From an uncultured Roseburia sp. (GTDB lineage Bacteria; Bacillota; Clostridia; Lachnospirales; Lachnospiraceae), in the NCBI GenBank assembly GCA_947573605.1, contig CANPGM010000001.1, positions 1 to 64,000 on the forward strand: a stretch of 64,000 nt of DNA, written 5' to 3'. Shown here piece by piece: positions 25,731 through 35,228 of this stretch. The notes under the pieces were generated by a model. It saw nothing but the letters and a program-made list of their open reading frames with translations. It made no database searches and had not been told where the DNA came from. The first letter of the stretch is position 1; every line of letters starts with the position of its first letter. The position numbers were made by a program, and so were the translations under genes.

Positions 25731-27497
25731 ATGGCTAATGGCTTTGGAACGTTGTATATCGGAGCGTCAGGCTTAAAAAGTTCACAGAACGGATTAAATA
25801 CAACATCAAATAACCTTGCGAACGTAAATACTTTGGGGTATGTGCGTCAGCAGGTTATCTATTCAGATCGCAATTACAACACCTATGATACGACAACGGC
25901 AATCAGTCCGCAGCAGACAGGTCTCGGCGTTAAAATTGGCGATGTCGTACATGCAAGGGATGTTTTCTTAGATAGATCATTCCGCACCATTTCGGGGCGT
26001 CAGGCATTCTATGCATCTACAGCGGAGGCGATTGACGAGGTTTATACGTTTTATCAGGAACTGGAGGGTAAGGCCTTCCAGGATTCTATGGGAGATTTCT
26101 GGACGGCGTTTCAGGAGTTTGCCAAGAGGCCGGACGATACGGTAAATCAGAATCTCGTCATACAGAAGGCTCATTTGTTTATATCCAGAGCAGCCGCCGT
26201 TTACAAGGGATTCCGTGACTATCAGAGCAATATAAACACACAGATTTCAAACGATATTGATAAAATAAATGAACTGGGCAATACCATCTATGAATTGAAT
26301 CTTGAAATTCAGAAAATAGAGGCGGCCGGAGTGGAAACGGCAATGACGCTGCGGGATCAGAGAGACGCGGCGCTTGACGAGCTTTCTGCCTATGCCGACA
26401 TCCAGTATAAAGAGTCAACCGACGGTATTGTAAAAGTAAAGCTGGAGGGGACGGAGTTTATTGATTCCGTTGCCTGCTATAAAATCGGTAAAAGGACGGA
26501 CGATATTAACGGCTTTGTTACGCCGTACTGGATTCATTCATCCAATCCGGAAAACGGAGATTACGACGAGCTTTATAATTTTACCGTCGATATATCTTCT
26601 GAACTCGGTACGGATATGGGCGAGCTTAAGGCTCTGGTTCTTGCAAGGGGCGACCGCACGGCGAACTATAGAGATATTGAGGGATTATCCGTCAGAGAGT
26701 ACAATACTTCTACGGCTGATTCCATTGCGGCGGGAATGTCAATTATGCTGTCTGCCGAAGCGCAGCTCGATCAGCTCGTACACGGAATCGTAACGGCTAT
26801 TAATGATATTTTCTGCCCGAATATTGAGAGCGGGGCAGTAACGGGGCTGACCGGAGACAATATGTTAAAAGCGACGGATGCAAACGGCAAGGAATATTAT
26901 ATAAAGGCGGATACGCTGATATTGGATGTGGATAAATGCTCTTACGGCGTTGACGGAGAGCTGCCGCCCACAGAGCTTTTTACCAGACTTGGTACGGAAC
27001 GCTACACAAAAGTGGAAGCGGAAGACGGAAATACTTACTATATTTACAATAAAGAAGATCCGACGGATGCGTCAAAGCAGTATACGCTCGGATATATCAG
27101 TGTAAACGAGATTTTGAGGGAAGAAGAAACAAGGCTGCCGCATTTGACAAAAAATGGCAGCGTGGATCAGGCGCTTGCGGATCGTCTGGTGGGGATCTGG
27201 GATGAAAAACGTCTGACATTAGATCCATCCGACACGAACGCGCTGACCTTTATGGATTATTATTCGAATATGATAGGAAATTTCGGAACGCTTGGGTCAA
27301 TCTATGAATCTACGGCTGCAAGTCTTACAGGTTCGGTTGACTCTACAGATAATCAGAGAGCACAGGTGATCGGCGTTTCTTCGGATGAAGAGCTGACAAA
27401 GATGATTAAATATCAGAATGCTTATAATGCAGCCAGCCGGTTTATAAATGTAGTAGATGAAATGATTGAGCATCTGCTGACCCGCCTGGGCGCATAG
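25731..27497 (+). CDS. flgK: Flagellar hook-associated protein FlgK (first copy)
   Basis: A 588-residue hook-filament junction protein. The N-terminal D0/D1 signature is LYIGASGLKSSQNGLNTTSN followed by NLANVNTLGYVRQQ, and the C-terminus has SVDSTDNQRAQVIGVSSDEE with KYQNAYNAASRFINVVDEMI. The middle (about 180-480) is the exposed domain and includes tyrosine- and acid-rich segments. It is one of two adjacent FlgK-type genes, 15 bases apart, each with its own good ribosome site. They differ enough to be paralogues rather than recent copies. Confidence 0.9.
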   Translation: MANGFGTLYIGASGLKSSQNGLNTTSNNLANVNTLGYVRQQVIYSDRNYNTYDTTTAISPQQTGLGVKIGDVVHARDVFLDRSFRTISGRQAFYASTAEAIDEVYTFYQELEGKAFQDSMGDFWTAFQEFAKRPDDTVNQNLVIQKAHLFISRAAAVYKGFRDYQSNINTQISNDIDKINELGNTIYELNLEIQKIEAAGVETAMTLRDQRDAALDELSAYADIQYKESTDGIVKVKLEGTEFIDSVACYKIGKRTDDINGFVTPYWIHSSNPENGDYDELYNFTVDISSELGTDMGELKALVLARGDRTANYRDIEGLSVREYNTSTADSIAAGMSIMLSAEAQLDQLVHGIVTAINDIFCPNIESGAVTGLTGDNMLKATDANGKEYYIKADTLILDVDKCSYGVDGELPPTELFTRLGTERYTKVEAEDGNTYYIYNKEDPTDASKQYTLGYISVNEILREEETRLPHLTKNGSVDQALADRLVGIWDEKRLTLDPSDTNALTFMDYYSNMIGNFGTLGSIYESTAASLTGSVDSTDNQRAQVIGVSSDEELTKMIKYQNAYNAASRFINVVDEMIEHLLTRLGA

Positions 27498-27512
27498 GTA
27501 AGGAGGTAGTAT

Positions 27513-29381
27513 ATGCCATCACAATTTTTTGGACTGACAATTGCATCATCCGGCCTGAGCGCATTTCAGGCTTCATTAAATACAACTGCTAATAATATTT
27601 CGAATGTAAAGACGGTGGGCTATACCAGACAGTGTGCGAATCTTGCGTCTTCGGCAGCATTGCGCGTCTATGCAAAATACGGCAGCGCCGGTACCGGCGT
27701 GGAGGTTACGTCCATTACGCAGATTCGGAATGAGTACTATGATACAAAGTTCTGGCAGAATCAGTCGGCGCTTGGATTATTTGAAACAAAGCTCGGCTAT
27801 TTGCAGCAGATTGAAAATTATTATATGGACAGCGACGTTGGAAAGGGATTTACTTCGATTCTGAACGATATGTTTAACTCGCTCGATTCTCTGAAAGATA
27901 ATGCGGAACTTGTCAGTTACAGACAGCAGTTTATCTCCAAAGCGCAGAATTTCGCAGCCTATTTTAACGCGACGGCAGTTGGGCTGGGAAGACTGCAGGA
28001 GAGCATTAATGAGGAAATCAAGTCGACCGTTGCGAATATCAATGCAATCGGGAAGAAAATCTCACTGTTGAATGAACAGATTAATATCATCGAACTGGAA
28101 GGCGGCTACGCAAACGAGCTTAGAGATCAGAGGGCGGTTCTTGTAGATGAGTTGTCTGCTATTGCGGAGGTGGAAGTCAGCGAAGTGCCGGTAAGCAATT
28201 CGAAGTTCCCGGATATGCTGACGGGAGCTAACTATTATACCGTAAAAATCAACGGACAGAAGCTTGTCGATACGTATGAATATAATCCGCTTGTCTGTAA
28301 AGCAAGAGAGAACAAAATCAACCAGTCGGATATGGACGGTATGTACGAGATTTACTGGGAATCAACCGGAAACAGGTTTGACGCAGGTTCTAAGTTTTCT
28401 TCCGGTTCTTTAAAGGCAATGTTTGATATCCGCGACGGCAATAATGAAGAAAACTTTACGGGTACCGTAAACAAGATAGAAAACGGAAAAACGCTTCATA
28501 TGACAAATCCTTCGATTACGAATTTGAACGCATTGTCTATGCCGAAAGAAGGCGTGCTGACGATTGACGGAAAGAATTATGTTTATACCGATTTTTCGTT
28601 TGAGGCGGACGCGGAAGGAAACGTTTCCAACTTTGTTTTCGAGCTGAAGGAAGCGCTGACAATGGATCAGCAGGCGAGGATTGAAGGAAGAAAAGCGTCT
28701 GTCGGCGAGGCGATTGACGCGAAGGGAATCCCTTATTATATGTCGCAGATGAATGAATTTTTACGTTCGTTTGCATCTGCATTTAACGAGATTATGGAAG
28801 AAGGGCAGGATTTAAATGGTAATGACATTGATTTCTCCTTCTTTAAATCGGATGATCTGGTATTAGGAGGACAGATTGATTTTCTCAATCTGAAAAAAGA
28901 TGTTCCGGATGCCGGTACAAAACGATATTCTGCGTCGGACAATACGTATTTTCTTATGACTTGCCGTAATTTTGCGGTAGATAAGGGCTGTATTAAAGAT
29001 CCGACAAAAATTGCAACGACTGCAAATGTAAAGAAAGACGGAGAGTATGTAGAGAACGGAGCCGCGGCTTATGAGCTTGTGGAACGAATGCTTTTATTAA
29101 AGAGCGACACGGTATTATTCCGCGGAGCGGGAGCCGACGACTTCCTGGAATGTATGTATTCCGATATTTCGGTGGATACAAACGAGACCGGAATTTTCTA
29201 CGAAAATTATTTTAATATTGCAAATACAATTGATAACCAGAGAATGTCGATTTCCGGCGTGGACGAAGACGAAGAGGCGTTAAATCTGATAAAGTTTCAG
29301 AATGCTTATAATCTGTCTTCGAAAATGATTTCCGTATTTACGGAAATCTATGACCGCCTGATTTTAGAGACCGGCGTATAA
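27513..29381 (+). CDS. flgK: Flagellar hook-associated protein FlgK (second copy, paralogue)
   Basis: A 622-residue FlgK paralogue. N-terminal signature FGLTIASSGLSAFQASLNTT with NNISNVKTVGYTRQ; C-terminal NIANTIDNQRMSISGVDEDE with KFQNAYNLSSKMISVFTEIY. It is slightly longer than the first FlgK in the exposed middle. Normal flagella have one FlgK ring followed by FlgL; the second copy could replace the first in some filaments or form an extra junction ring. That role is speculation; the pairing itself is seen directly. Confidence 0.9.
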   Translation: MPSQFFGLTIASSGLSAFQASLNTTANNISNVKTVGYTRQCANLASSAALRVYAKYGSAGTGVEVTSITQIRNEYYDTKFWQNQSALGLFETKLGYLQQIENYYMDSDVGKGFTSILNDMFNSLDSLKDNAELVSYRQQFISKAQNFAAYFNATAVGLGRLQESINEEIKSTVANINAIGKKISLLNEQINIIELEGGYANELRDQRAVLVDELSAIAEVEVSEVPVSNSKFPDMLTGANYYTVKINGQKLVDTYEYNPLVCKARENKINQSDMDGMYEIYWESTGNRFDAGSKFSSGSLKAMFDIRDGNNEENFTGTVNKIENGKTLHMTNPSITNLNALSMPKEGVLTIDGKNYVYTDFSFEADAEGNVSNFVFELKEALTMDQQARIEGRKASVGEAIDAKGIPYYMSQMNEFLRSFASAFNEIMEEGQDLNGNDIDFSFFKSDDLVLGGQIDFLNLKKDVPDAGTKRYSASDNTYFLMTCRNFAVDKGCIKDPTKIATTANVKKDGEYVENGAAAYELVERMLLLKSDTVLFRGAGADDFLECMYSDISVDTNETGIFYENYFNIANTIDNQRMSISGVDEDEEALNLIKFQNAYNLSSKMISVFTEIYDRLILETGV

Positions 29382-29444
29382 TGTTTTGCAATATAAACTC
29401 TGCTTTGCCTAAATGGCGCGGAATGAAGAAAAGAGGAATTGTCT

Positions 29445-31007
29445 ATGCGAATTACAAATAATATGATGTTACGGACATCTTCCAATAATATCAACGGAAA
29501 CAAATTAAATGTGAACGATTTGAATAATCAGATGTCGTCACAGAAAAAAATTCAGCGTCCTTCGGAAGATCCGGTAATTGCGATCCGGGCGCTTCGGCTT
29601 CGCAGTAATTTAAGCGAAATTAATCAGTATTATGAGCGTAATATTCCGGACGCCGATGCATGGCTTGGCGTTACCGAAACGGCGCTTAACAATATGCAAA
29701 AGATTTTCAAGGATATCCGTACGCAGTGTGAGTACGGTGCAACCGGAACTCTGACGGAGAAGGATCGGGATACGATTCTGACGGATTTAAAGAAATTAAG
29801 AGAACAGGTTTATGCGGAAGGCAATGCGGATTATGCGGGACGTACCGTTTTTACCGGTTATCGCACGAATCATAAACTTACGTTTCTGACCGAAGAAAAA
29901 AATACGACTTACAATATTACCGAGAATTTTTCGCTGAAGGATATTGAGGCGGAGCACCGTTACTATAAGGGTACCGCAGAAGTGCCGACAAATGCGAATA
30001 TCAACGATATGGACGCTATCGTAGAAATCGATCGTTATTCCTGCGACAGAATCCGTTTTGCATATGAAGGTCTTGATACAAATGACGACGGAACGCTTAA
30101 GGATTTTGAAATTTCCTTTACGGACGGAACTACGGACGATAAGGGCGCGTTGGTGTATGATTCGATTACCAATATGGGCGGCGGAGTAAATGTTCGGACT
30201 TATAAAAATATAGAGGATTGGAAGAACGCTGATTTTGCAGTCGGAGATAATGACATTGTGGTGATTGCCGAAACAGGGGAGATGCTTCTTGGCAAAGAGG
30301 TATCCGATTCTATTAAGTCGAACGATTACAAATTATCCGTAGATTATACGAAAACCGGATTTGCGTCGGGCGAATTAAGGCCGGAGTATTATTTTAACTG
30401 TACGGATGTATCCGATCCGGATAACCCGATCGAGTATCAGAAATACGACGACGACGGAAGCGAAATTCATCAGGATATCAACTATATCGTATCAATGAAT
30501 CAAACTTTAACCGTCAATATCAATGCCTCCGATGTTTTGGATGAGTCGGCCGGCCGCGATGTGGATGAGATGATTGACGCGATGCAGAAAGCAATCGAAG
30601 CACACGATAAAGTTGATAAAATCGATGCCATGATGAAGCAGGCGGAATATGCGGACGACGATTCACAGGTAGCGCTGCAGAAGTGGAAAGATGCGGCACA
30701 GAAGGAAGCGGATTATGCGGATGATAATGTAAGGAAGCTTTACAATACTTATCTCGGTAATTTCGATGATTATATGACCAAAGTAAACCTTGCGGTTACA
30801 ACGGTCGGAAGTAAGGGAGATCAGCTTGCGCTGACCGAAGAGCGGATGTCAAACCAGCAGCTTACGGTGGAAGAATTGAAAGCTTCCAATGAGGACAGAG
30901 AAATTTCCGACATCATTATTGATTATACCTCTGCATTCAGCGCTTACCAGGCATCTCTGCAGGCAGCGGGAAAAATCAATCAGAATACTTTATTAAATTA
31001 CATCTAA
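29445..31007 (+). CDS. flgL: Flagellar hook-associated protein FlgL, enlarged
   Basis: A 520-residue flagellin-like junction protein. The N-terminus (MRITNNMMLRTSSNN, then KKIQRPSEDPVIAIRALRLR) and C-terminus (EERMSNQQLTVEELKASNED with AFSAYQASLQAAGKINQNTL) form the D0/D1 helices. Typical FlgL proteins have about 300 residues. The excess lies in an acidic central domain (about 170-400) full of Asp/Asn turns such as DTNDDGTLKDFE. The ATG at 29445 is eight bases after GAGG; a TTG two codons upstream is less likely. Confidence 0.9.
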   Translation: MRITNNMMLRTSSNNINGNKLNVNDLNNQMSSQKKIQRPSEDPVIAIRALRLRSNLSEINQYYERNIPDADAWLGVTETALNNMQKIFKDIRTQCEYGATGTLTEKDRDTILTDLKKLREQVYAEGNADYAGRTVFTGYRTNHKLTFLTEEKNTTYNITENFSLKDIEAEHRYYKGTAEVPTNANINDMDAIVEIDRYSCDRIRFAYEGLDTNDDGTLKDFEISFTDGTTDDKGALVYDSITNMGGGVNVRTYKNIEDWKNADFAVGDNDIVVIAETGEMLLGKEVSDSIKSNDYKLSVDYTKTGFASGELRPEYYFNCTDVSDPDNPIEYQKYDDDGSEIHQDINYIVSMNQTLTVNINASDVLDESAGRDVDEMIDAMQKAIEAHDKVDKIDAMMKQAEYADDDSQVALQKWKDAAQKEADYADDNVRKLYNTYLGNFDDYMTKVNLAVTTVGSKGDQLALTEERMSNQQLTVEELKASNEDREISDIIIDYTSAFSAYQASLQAAGKINQNTLLNYI

Positions 31008-31057
31008 GTTCAGGCCAGCCGGAGGCGGCCGCAGAGAAACCAGGAGGAAAAGAAAGA

Positions 31058-31534
31058 ATGAAAGCAAAAACCAGACTGTTCGGTGAGATTGACATTGAAG
31101 AGGAGAAAATCATCACCTTAGAGAGCGGAATGATCGGACTGCCGGAAATGCAGCAGTTCGCGCTGATTTTCGATAACGAGAAAAAAAGCGGGGGAAGCAT
31201 CAAATGGCTCCAGTCGATGGACGATCCGGAGACGGCTTTTCCGGTAATGGATCCGACAGAGATCGCAGCGGACTATAATCCCACTATAAATGACGCTCTT
31301 TTACAGCCGTTGGGAACGCTGAATGAAGAAAATACGTTTGTAATAGCGGTGCTTACTGTTCCGAGAAACGTAAAAGAAATGTCGGTAAATTTGAAAGCGC
31401 CGATTGTTATCAATACGGATACCGGGAAGGGAAAGCAGATTATCGTAGAGGATGATGTGCCCGTCAAGTTTAAAATATATGAACTGCTGAAGAGCAGAAA
31501 AGAGAAGGCGGGTGAACAGGCATGCTTGCATTGA
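31058..31534 (+). CDS. fliW: Flagellar assembly factor FliW
   Basis: A 158-residue beta-barrel protein that binds either flagellin or CsrA. In Bacillus subtilis it frees flagellin mRNA from CsrA repression when flagellin is used up by assembly. Family residues are seen in FGEIDIEEEKIITLESGMIG, FALIFDNE and the LTVPRNVKEMSVNLKAPIVI region. It overlaps csrA by 13 bases, the usual coupled pair. The likely target leader is present in the same window at 36431 and 37655. Confidence 0.94.
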   Translation: MKAKTRLFGEIDIEEEKIITLESGMIGLPEMQQFALIFDNEKKSGGSIKWLQSMDDPETAFPVMDPTEIAADYNPTINDALLQPLGTLNEENTFVIAVLTVPRNVKEMSVNLKAPIVINTDTGKGKQIIVEDDVPVKFKIYELLKSRKEKAGEQACLH

Positions 31535-31740
31535 CAAGAAAAAAAGGAGAATCTCTTGTAATTAACAACAATATTGAAATTACGGTTCTGGAGATTCGCG
31601 GTGATCAGATTAAAATCGGAATATCGGCTCCGAAGGATGTGCCTATTTACCGAAAAGAGGTGCATTTACAGATTCAGAAGGAAAACGAGGCTGCGCTAAG
31701 TATAGACAGCCTGGAGGCGTTAAACGATTTGCTTGATTAG
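31522..31740 (+). CDS. csrA: Translational regulator CsrA
   Basis: A 72-residue RNA-binding protein. The sequence starts MLALTRKKGESLVINNNIEI and continues VLEIRGDQIKIGISAPKDVP, followed by a YRKEV motif, so both RNA-binding strands including the conserved arginine near residue 44 are present. It recognises GGA motifs, often in hairpin loops, and represses translation when they overlap the ribosome site. Its gene overlaps fliW, and a strong terminator follows. Confidence 0.95.
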   Translation: MLALTRKKGESLVINNNIEITVLEIRGDQIKIGISAPKDVPIYRKEVHLQIQKENEAALSIDSLEALNDLLD

Positions 31741-31763
31741 GTTGTGCTGTGTTACATTTTAGG

Positions 31764-31809
31764 ATTCGGGTGCAGGCAGGGTTATCTCTTGCCAACACCC
31801 GAATTTTTT
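31764..31809 (+). terminator. Intrinsic terminator after csrA
   Basis: ATTCGGGTG pairs with CACCCGAAT, with an inner GGCA/TGCC stem, followed by TTTTT. It ends the flgM-to-csrA operon. Confidence 0.88.
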
Positions 31810-31887
31810 ATGCGGGAAACGTTCATATCACTGCTCTTTTGTTTTTAAGAAATGCCCGGAACAGCGCGAAAATTTGGGCTTTGGTAT

Positions 31888-31913
31888 TAATTTTTTTCTA
31901 TATTTTCCGATAT
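31888..31913 (+). promoter_or_regulatory. Sigma-28 promoter of the flaG-fliD-fliS operon
   Basis: TAAT at 31888-31891 and a perfect CCGATAT at 31907-31913 are separated by 15 bases. The interval is very T-rich. Confidence 0.65.
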
Positions 31914-31970
31914 AAAAACTAGAAAAGATGAGAAAGCAACCGGATACAAAGCACATGGAGGTGTAGGAAG

Positions 31971-32417
31971 ATGGCATTAGAAGCGATTAAAAACGCAGGT
32001 ATGGCATATCAGGGAAGTGTGCCAGCTGCGGAAATAAAGGCGGAAACATCGTCTGGAATGGAGGAAATATCAAACAAAACCGCAGCCGCTCGCCCGGCGC
32101 AGGAAACTGTTGCCGTTAATACGAATCGAAGTAATGAGGACGGGCTTGGTCAGGGGAGCGTCGAGGACAGCGAAGCGCTGGAGAGGCAGCGGGCAAATCA
32201 GAATGCAAAAATTAATAATGCAGTAGGAAAAATCAATAAGAAAATGCATAATTCTGAGGCTGTCTTCGGAATTCATGACAAGACGAATCGTGTAACTATT
32301 AAAATTGTAGATAAAGATACGAAAGAGGTCATCAAAGAGTATCCGCCTGAAAAGACGCTGGATATGATTGCCAAAGTATGGGAGATGGCCGGTATTATGG
32401 TTGACGAGAAGAGATAG
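31971..32417 (+). CDS. flaG: FlaG family flagellar protein
   Basis: A 148-residue protein with a variable, polar N-terminal half and the conserved FlaG domain at the C-terminus, seen as HDKTNRVTIKIVDKDTKEVI followed by KEYPPEKTLDMIAKVWEMAG. FlaG affects filament length in several bacteria, but its mechanism is not settled. It lies directly downstream of a sigma-28 promoter and 12 bases ahead of fliD, the usual order. Confidence 0.88.
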   Translation: MALEAIKNAGMAYQGSVPAAEIKAETSSGMEEISNKTAAARPAQETVAVNTNRSNEDGLGQGSVEDSEALERQRANQNAKINNAVGKINKKMHNSEAVFGIHDKTNRVTIKIVDKDTKEVIKEYPPEKTLDMIAKVWEMAGIMVDEKR

Positions 32418-32429
32418 GAGGAGAATAAA

Positions 32430-35162
32430 ATGCCAATACGTATAACAGGTTTAAACTCAGGTTTGGATACGGAATCGATTATTTCCGCACTTGTATCCAG
32501 CTATAACTACAAGACGAATAAGTTTAAGAAGGCGCAGACAAAGCTTTCCTGGAAACAGGACGCATGGCAGGCGTTGAATACAAAAATATACAGTCTGTAT
32601 AATAATGTATTTAATATGAGGTTTTCCTCGGCCTACAATATGAAGACGACGAAGGTGTCCGATCCGACGAAGGCCACCGTTAAGGCTTCGTCTAATGCGG
32701 TAAACGGTACGCAGAAGCTGAATATTATCAAAACGGCGCAGGCCGGTTACTTAACGGGCGGAAAACTGGACGGCAATGTTACAACCGGTACGACGCTGGC
32801 AGAGCTTGGCTATACCGGCGGCAACGGTAAAATCAAAGTTACAAAGGGCGACGGAACTTCCACAGATATAGAAGTAAGTCAGGGAACGACTGTCAATGAT
32901 TTCCTGAAATCACTCCAGAAAGCGGGAGTGAATGCCAGTTTTGACAGCACGAATAAGCGTCTCTATGTAAGCTCAAAGGAGACGGGAAAGAATAATGATT
33001 TTTCGCTGACGGGCTCAAATGTGGACGGCGCAAGCGCACTGACAAAGCTGGGATTAAACGTAAACTCCGCAGCGACGCAGGCGACCTATTCTTCTTATGC
33101 AAAATACTACTATGACGGATATGACATTACTGCAGGCGTTGCATCGGGAAATATTACGCAGAACGTAAAAGATGCGATAGCCGCTTATGAGCAGGCAAAG
33201 GAGAGCTATGAACATGCGGCTGCTCAGAATAAAAATCTGACAGGCGCTTACGGTTATGCGGCTGCATATGCAGCTATGAAGGATACGTTAAATGCTACGG
33301 GCTTATCGGCTGCGGATCAGGATAAGTTCCGTACGCTTCTGGGTATGACGGCAAGTCAGCGTGTAAATTCGCTGATGGACGATAACGGCAATATATATAC
33401 TCAGAAAACAAAGGATGAGGACGGCAATGCTATCTTCTCCTATAAAGATGCAAGCGGCACGGAGAGACTGGTTCAGCGTGAGGTGACATATAAGGGAAGC
33501 GACAACAATACGTATACGCTGAATAAAGATAAGACTTATACCGACAGCAACGGCAATATTTTCAAAGCGACAAAGGAAAAAGACGCTGACGGCAACACCA
33601 TTTATATCAATAAGGCTGCCGATGGAACGGAAACAAAAGTAAGCATTAAGAGCGAGACCTCTTATTATGAAGTAAATGCGGTAGAAAAGCCGACCGGAAT
33701 GACAAAATATGTAGATGCAGCCGGCAATGAGTATCTGCCGAACGATACCGGAACATATCTTGGAAAAGACGGAAAAGAATATACGCTTGAAGCAAACGGC
33801 AATCTGAAGGATGCAGACGGCAACGAAATTACGGTAACCGGAGAACCGATAACGGAGACCGTTTACGAGAGAACGACCGGAACGGCGCTGACGGATATCG
33901 GCCGCGCAACGGACGAATACAACAGAATTAAAGAAGCTTCCGGACTTAAGGACGAGGATATCAGTAAGCTTGCAAGCAACGTTGCAACGGTAAATACTTA
34001 CGAAAAGTCGACGGATACACTGGACGCTACGGATCCTTATAATAAAGCCGATATCATTACATCGATTCAGAACGCATATGCGGCAGGCGGCGCAGCGGGA
34101 ACGAGCAATGTGACGAACAACTATGCGACCATCATTACGAACAACAAAGCTGTGATGGAAGCTGACAGTAAGGTAATGGAGGAACACAGCAACCTTGCTA
34201 AAATTGCAGCGATGCAGGACGGCCCGGATAAAGATGCGGCAATCGCATCATTTGTCAGCCAGGTTACGGCCGCGAAGGATATTTTAAATTCGACAGATTA
34301 CAATGCGGATGCAAAGAAAATTGACGGACAGGATGCCGTAATAAAATTAAACGGCGTAGAATACACTGGTTCCAGCAATAGTTTTTCCATTAACGGGCTG
34401 ACTATTACGGCGGAAAATGTAACCGGCGACGGCGACGACAATGCCATTACGATAACGACAGCAACGGATGTGCAGGGTATTTATGATAAAGTAAAGGATT
34501 TCCTGACACAGTACAATGCATTAATTAATGAGATGACTTCTCTTTATAATGCGGAGAATGCAAAGGGATATGAGCCTTTGACCGACGAAGAAAGAGATGC
34601 GATGTCCGATACCGAAATCGAGAAGTGGGAAGCAAAGATCAAAGGCTCGCTGCTTCGCCGTGACGATACTCTGTCCGGTCTGATTTCGACAATGACTGGA
34701 GCAATGTCAAAGACAGTTGAGCTTAACGGAAAGAAGTATAATCTTTCCTCTTTCGGAATCAAGACGCTTGGCTATTTAAACGCACCGGAGAACCAGCATT
34801 ATGCATATCATATTGACGGAGACGAGGATGACGCGAATACGGCGGGCAACGCAGATAAGCTGATGGCAGCGATTACGGAGGATCCGGATTCGGTAATTGA
34901 TTTTATGAAGCAGTTATCGACGAACCTCTACGACGCAGTAGATAAGAAGATGAAATCTTCTTCGTTAAGCAGTATCTATAAAGTATACAACGATAAGGAA
35001 ATGGCGTCCGAATATAGCAATTATACGTCGACCATTAAGAAATGGGAGCAGAAGCTGCAGGAGAAAGAGGATTATTATTATAAGAAATTTGCTGCGATGG
35101 AAACAGCGCTTGCGAAGCTGAACAGTTCCTCTTCCGCATTGTCAGGATTATTTGGCGCATAA
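32430..35162 (+). CDS. fliD: Flagellar filament cap protein FliD, strongly enlarged
   Basis: A 910-residue filament cap, about twice the usual FliD size. The N-terminal signature is TGLNSGLDTESIISALVSSY with KKAQTKLSWKQDAWQALN, and the C-terminal one is DKLMAAITEDPDSVIDFMKQ with YSNYTSTIKKWEQKLQEKED, which form the D0/D1 legs. FLTQYNALINEMTSLYNAEN is also conserved. The extra length lies in the middle. Residues about 317-467 contain at least six short units of the form D-x-x-G-N (DDNGN, DEDGN, DSNGN, DADGN, DAAGN, DADGN), and further Ala-rich helices flank them. These domains would face outward at the filament tip and may act as an adhesin or bind divalent cations; that is inference. Confidence 0.92.
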   Translation: MPIRITGLNSGLDTESIISALVSSYNYKTNKFKKAQTKLSWKQDAWQALNTKIYSLYNNVFNMRFSSAYNMKTTKVSDPTKATVKASSNAVNGTQKLNIIKTAQAGYLTGGKLDGNVTTGTTLAELGYTGGNGKIKVTKGDGTSTDIEVSQGTTVNDFLKSLQKAGVNASFDSTNKRLYVSSKETGKNNDFSLTGSNVDGASALTKLGLNVNSAATQATYSSYAKYYYDGYDITAGVASGNITQNVKDAIAAYEQAKESYEHAAAQNKNLTGAYGYAAAYAAMKDTLNATGLSAADQDKFRTLLGMTASQRVNSLMDDNGNIYTQKTKDEDGNAIFSYKDASGTERLVQREVTYKGSDNNTYTLNKDKTYTDSNGNIFKATKEKDADGNTIYINKAADGTETKVSIKSETSYYEVNAVEKPTGMTKYVDAAGNEYLPNDTGTYLGKDGKEYTLEANGNLKDADGNEITVTGEPITETVYERTTGTALTDIGRATDEYNRIKEASGLKDEDISKLASNVATVNTYEKSTDTLDATDPYNKADIITSIQNAYAAGGAAGTSNVTNNYATIITNNKAVMEADSKVMEEHSNLAKIAAMQDGPDKDAAIASFVSQVTAAKDILNSTDYNADAKKIDGQDAVIKLNGVEYTGSSNSFSINGLTITAENVTGDGDDNAITITTATDVQGIYDKVKDFLTQYNALINEMTSLYNAENAKGYEPLTDEERDAMSDTEIEKWEAKIKGSLLRRDDTLSGLISTMTGAMSKTVELNGKKYNLSSFGIKTLGYLNAPENQHYAYHIDGDEDDANTAGNADKLMAAITEDPDSVIDFMKQLSTNLYDAVDKKMKSSSLSSIYKVYNDKEMASEYSNYTSTIKKWEQKLQEKEDYYYKKFAAMETALAKLNSSSSALSGLFGA

Positions 35163-35183
35163 TAAACAAAAAAGAAACAAAAG

Positions 35184-35206
35184 GGGCATATGGGGACCAT
35201 ATGCCC
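35184..35206 (+). promoter_or_regulatory. Hairpin with GGA loop upstream of fliS
   Basis: GGGCATATGG pairs with CCATATGCCC over 10 bp (12 with flanking pairs) around the loop GGA. There is no T run after it, so it is unlikely to be a terminator. It ends ten bases before the fliS ribosome site AGGAGG and could bind CsrA. Confidence 0.45.
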
Positions 35207-35228
35207 TTAAAACAACAGGAGGATTTGT

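Noticed and set aside
32893-33860. CRISPR-like or tandem DNA repeats in the fliD insert.
   Set aside because: The units are similar only at protein level (DxxGN), with irregular spacing and no identical DNA repeats.
33303-34187. Long open frame on the minus strand inside fliD (294 residues).
   Set aside because: It is antisense to the repeat-rich, biased-composition part of fliD and is cysteine/arginine-rich with no family features; the plus-strand FliD is certain.
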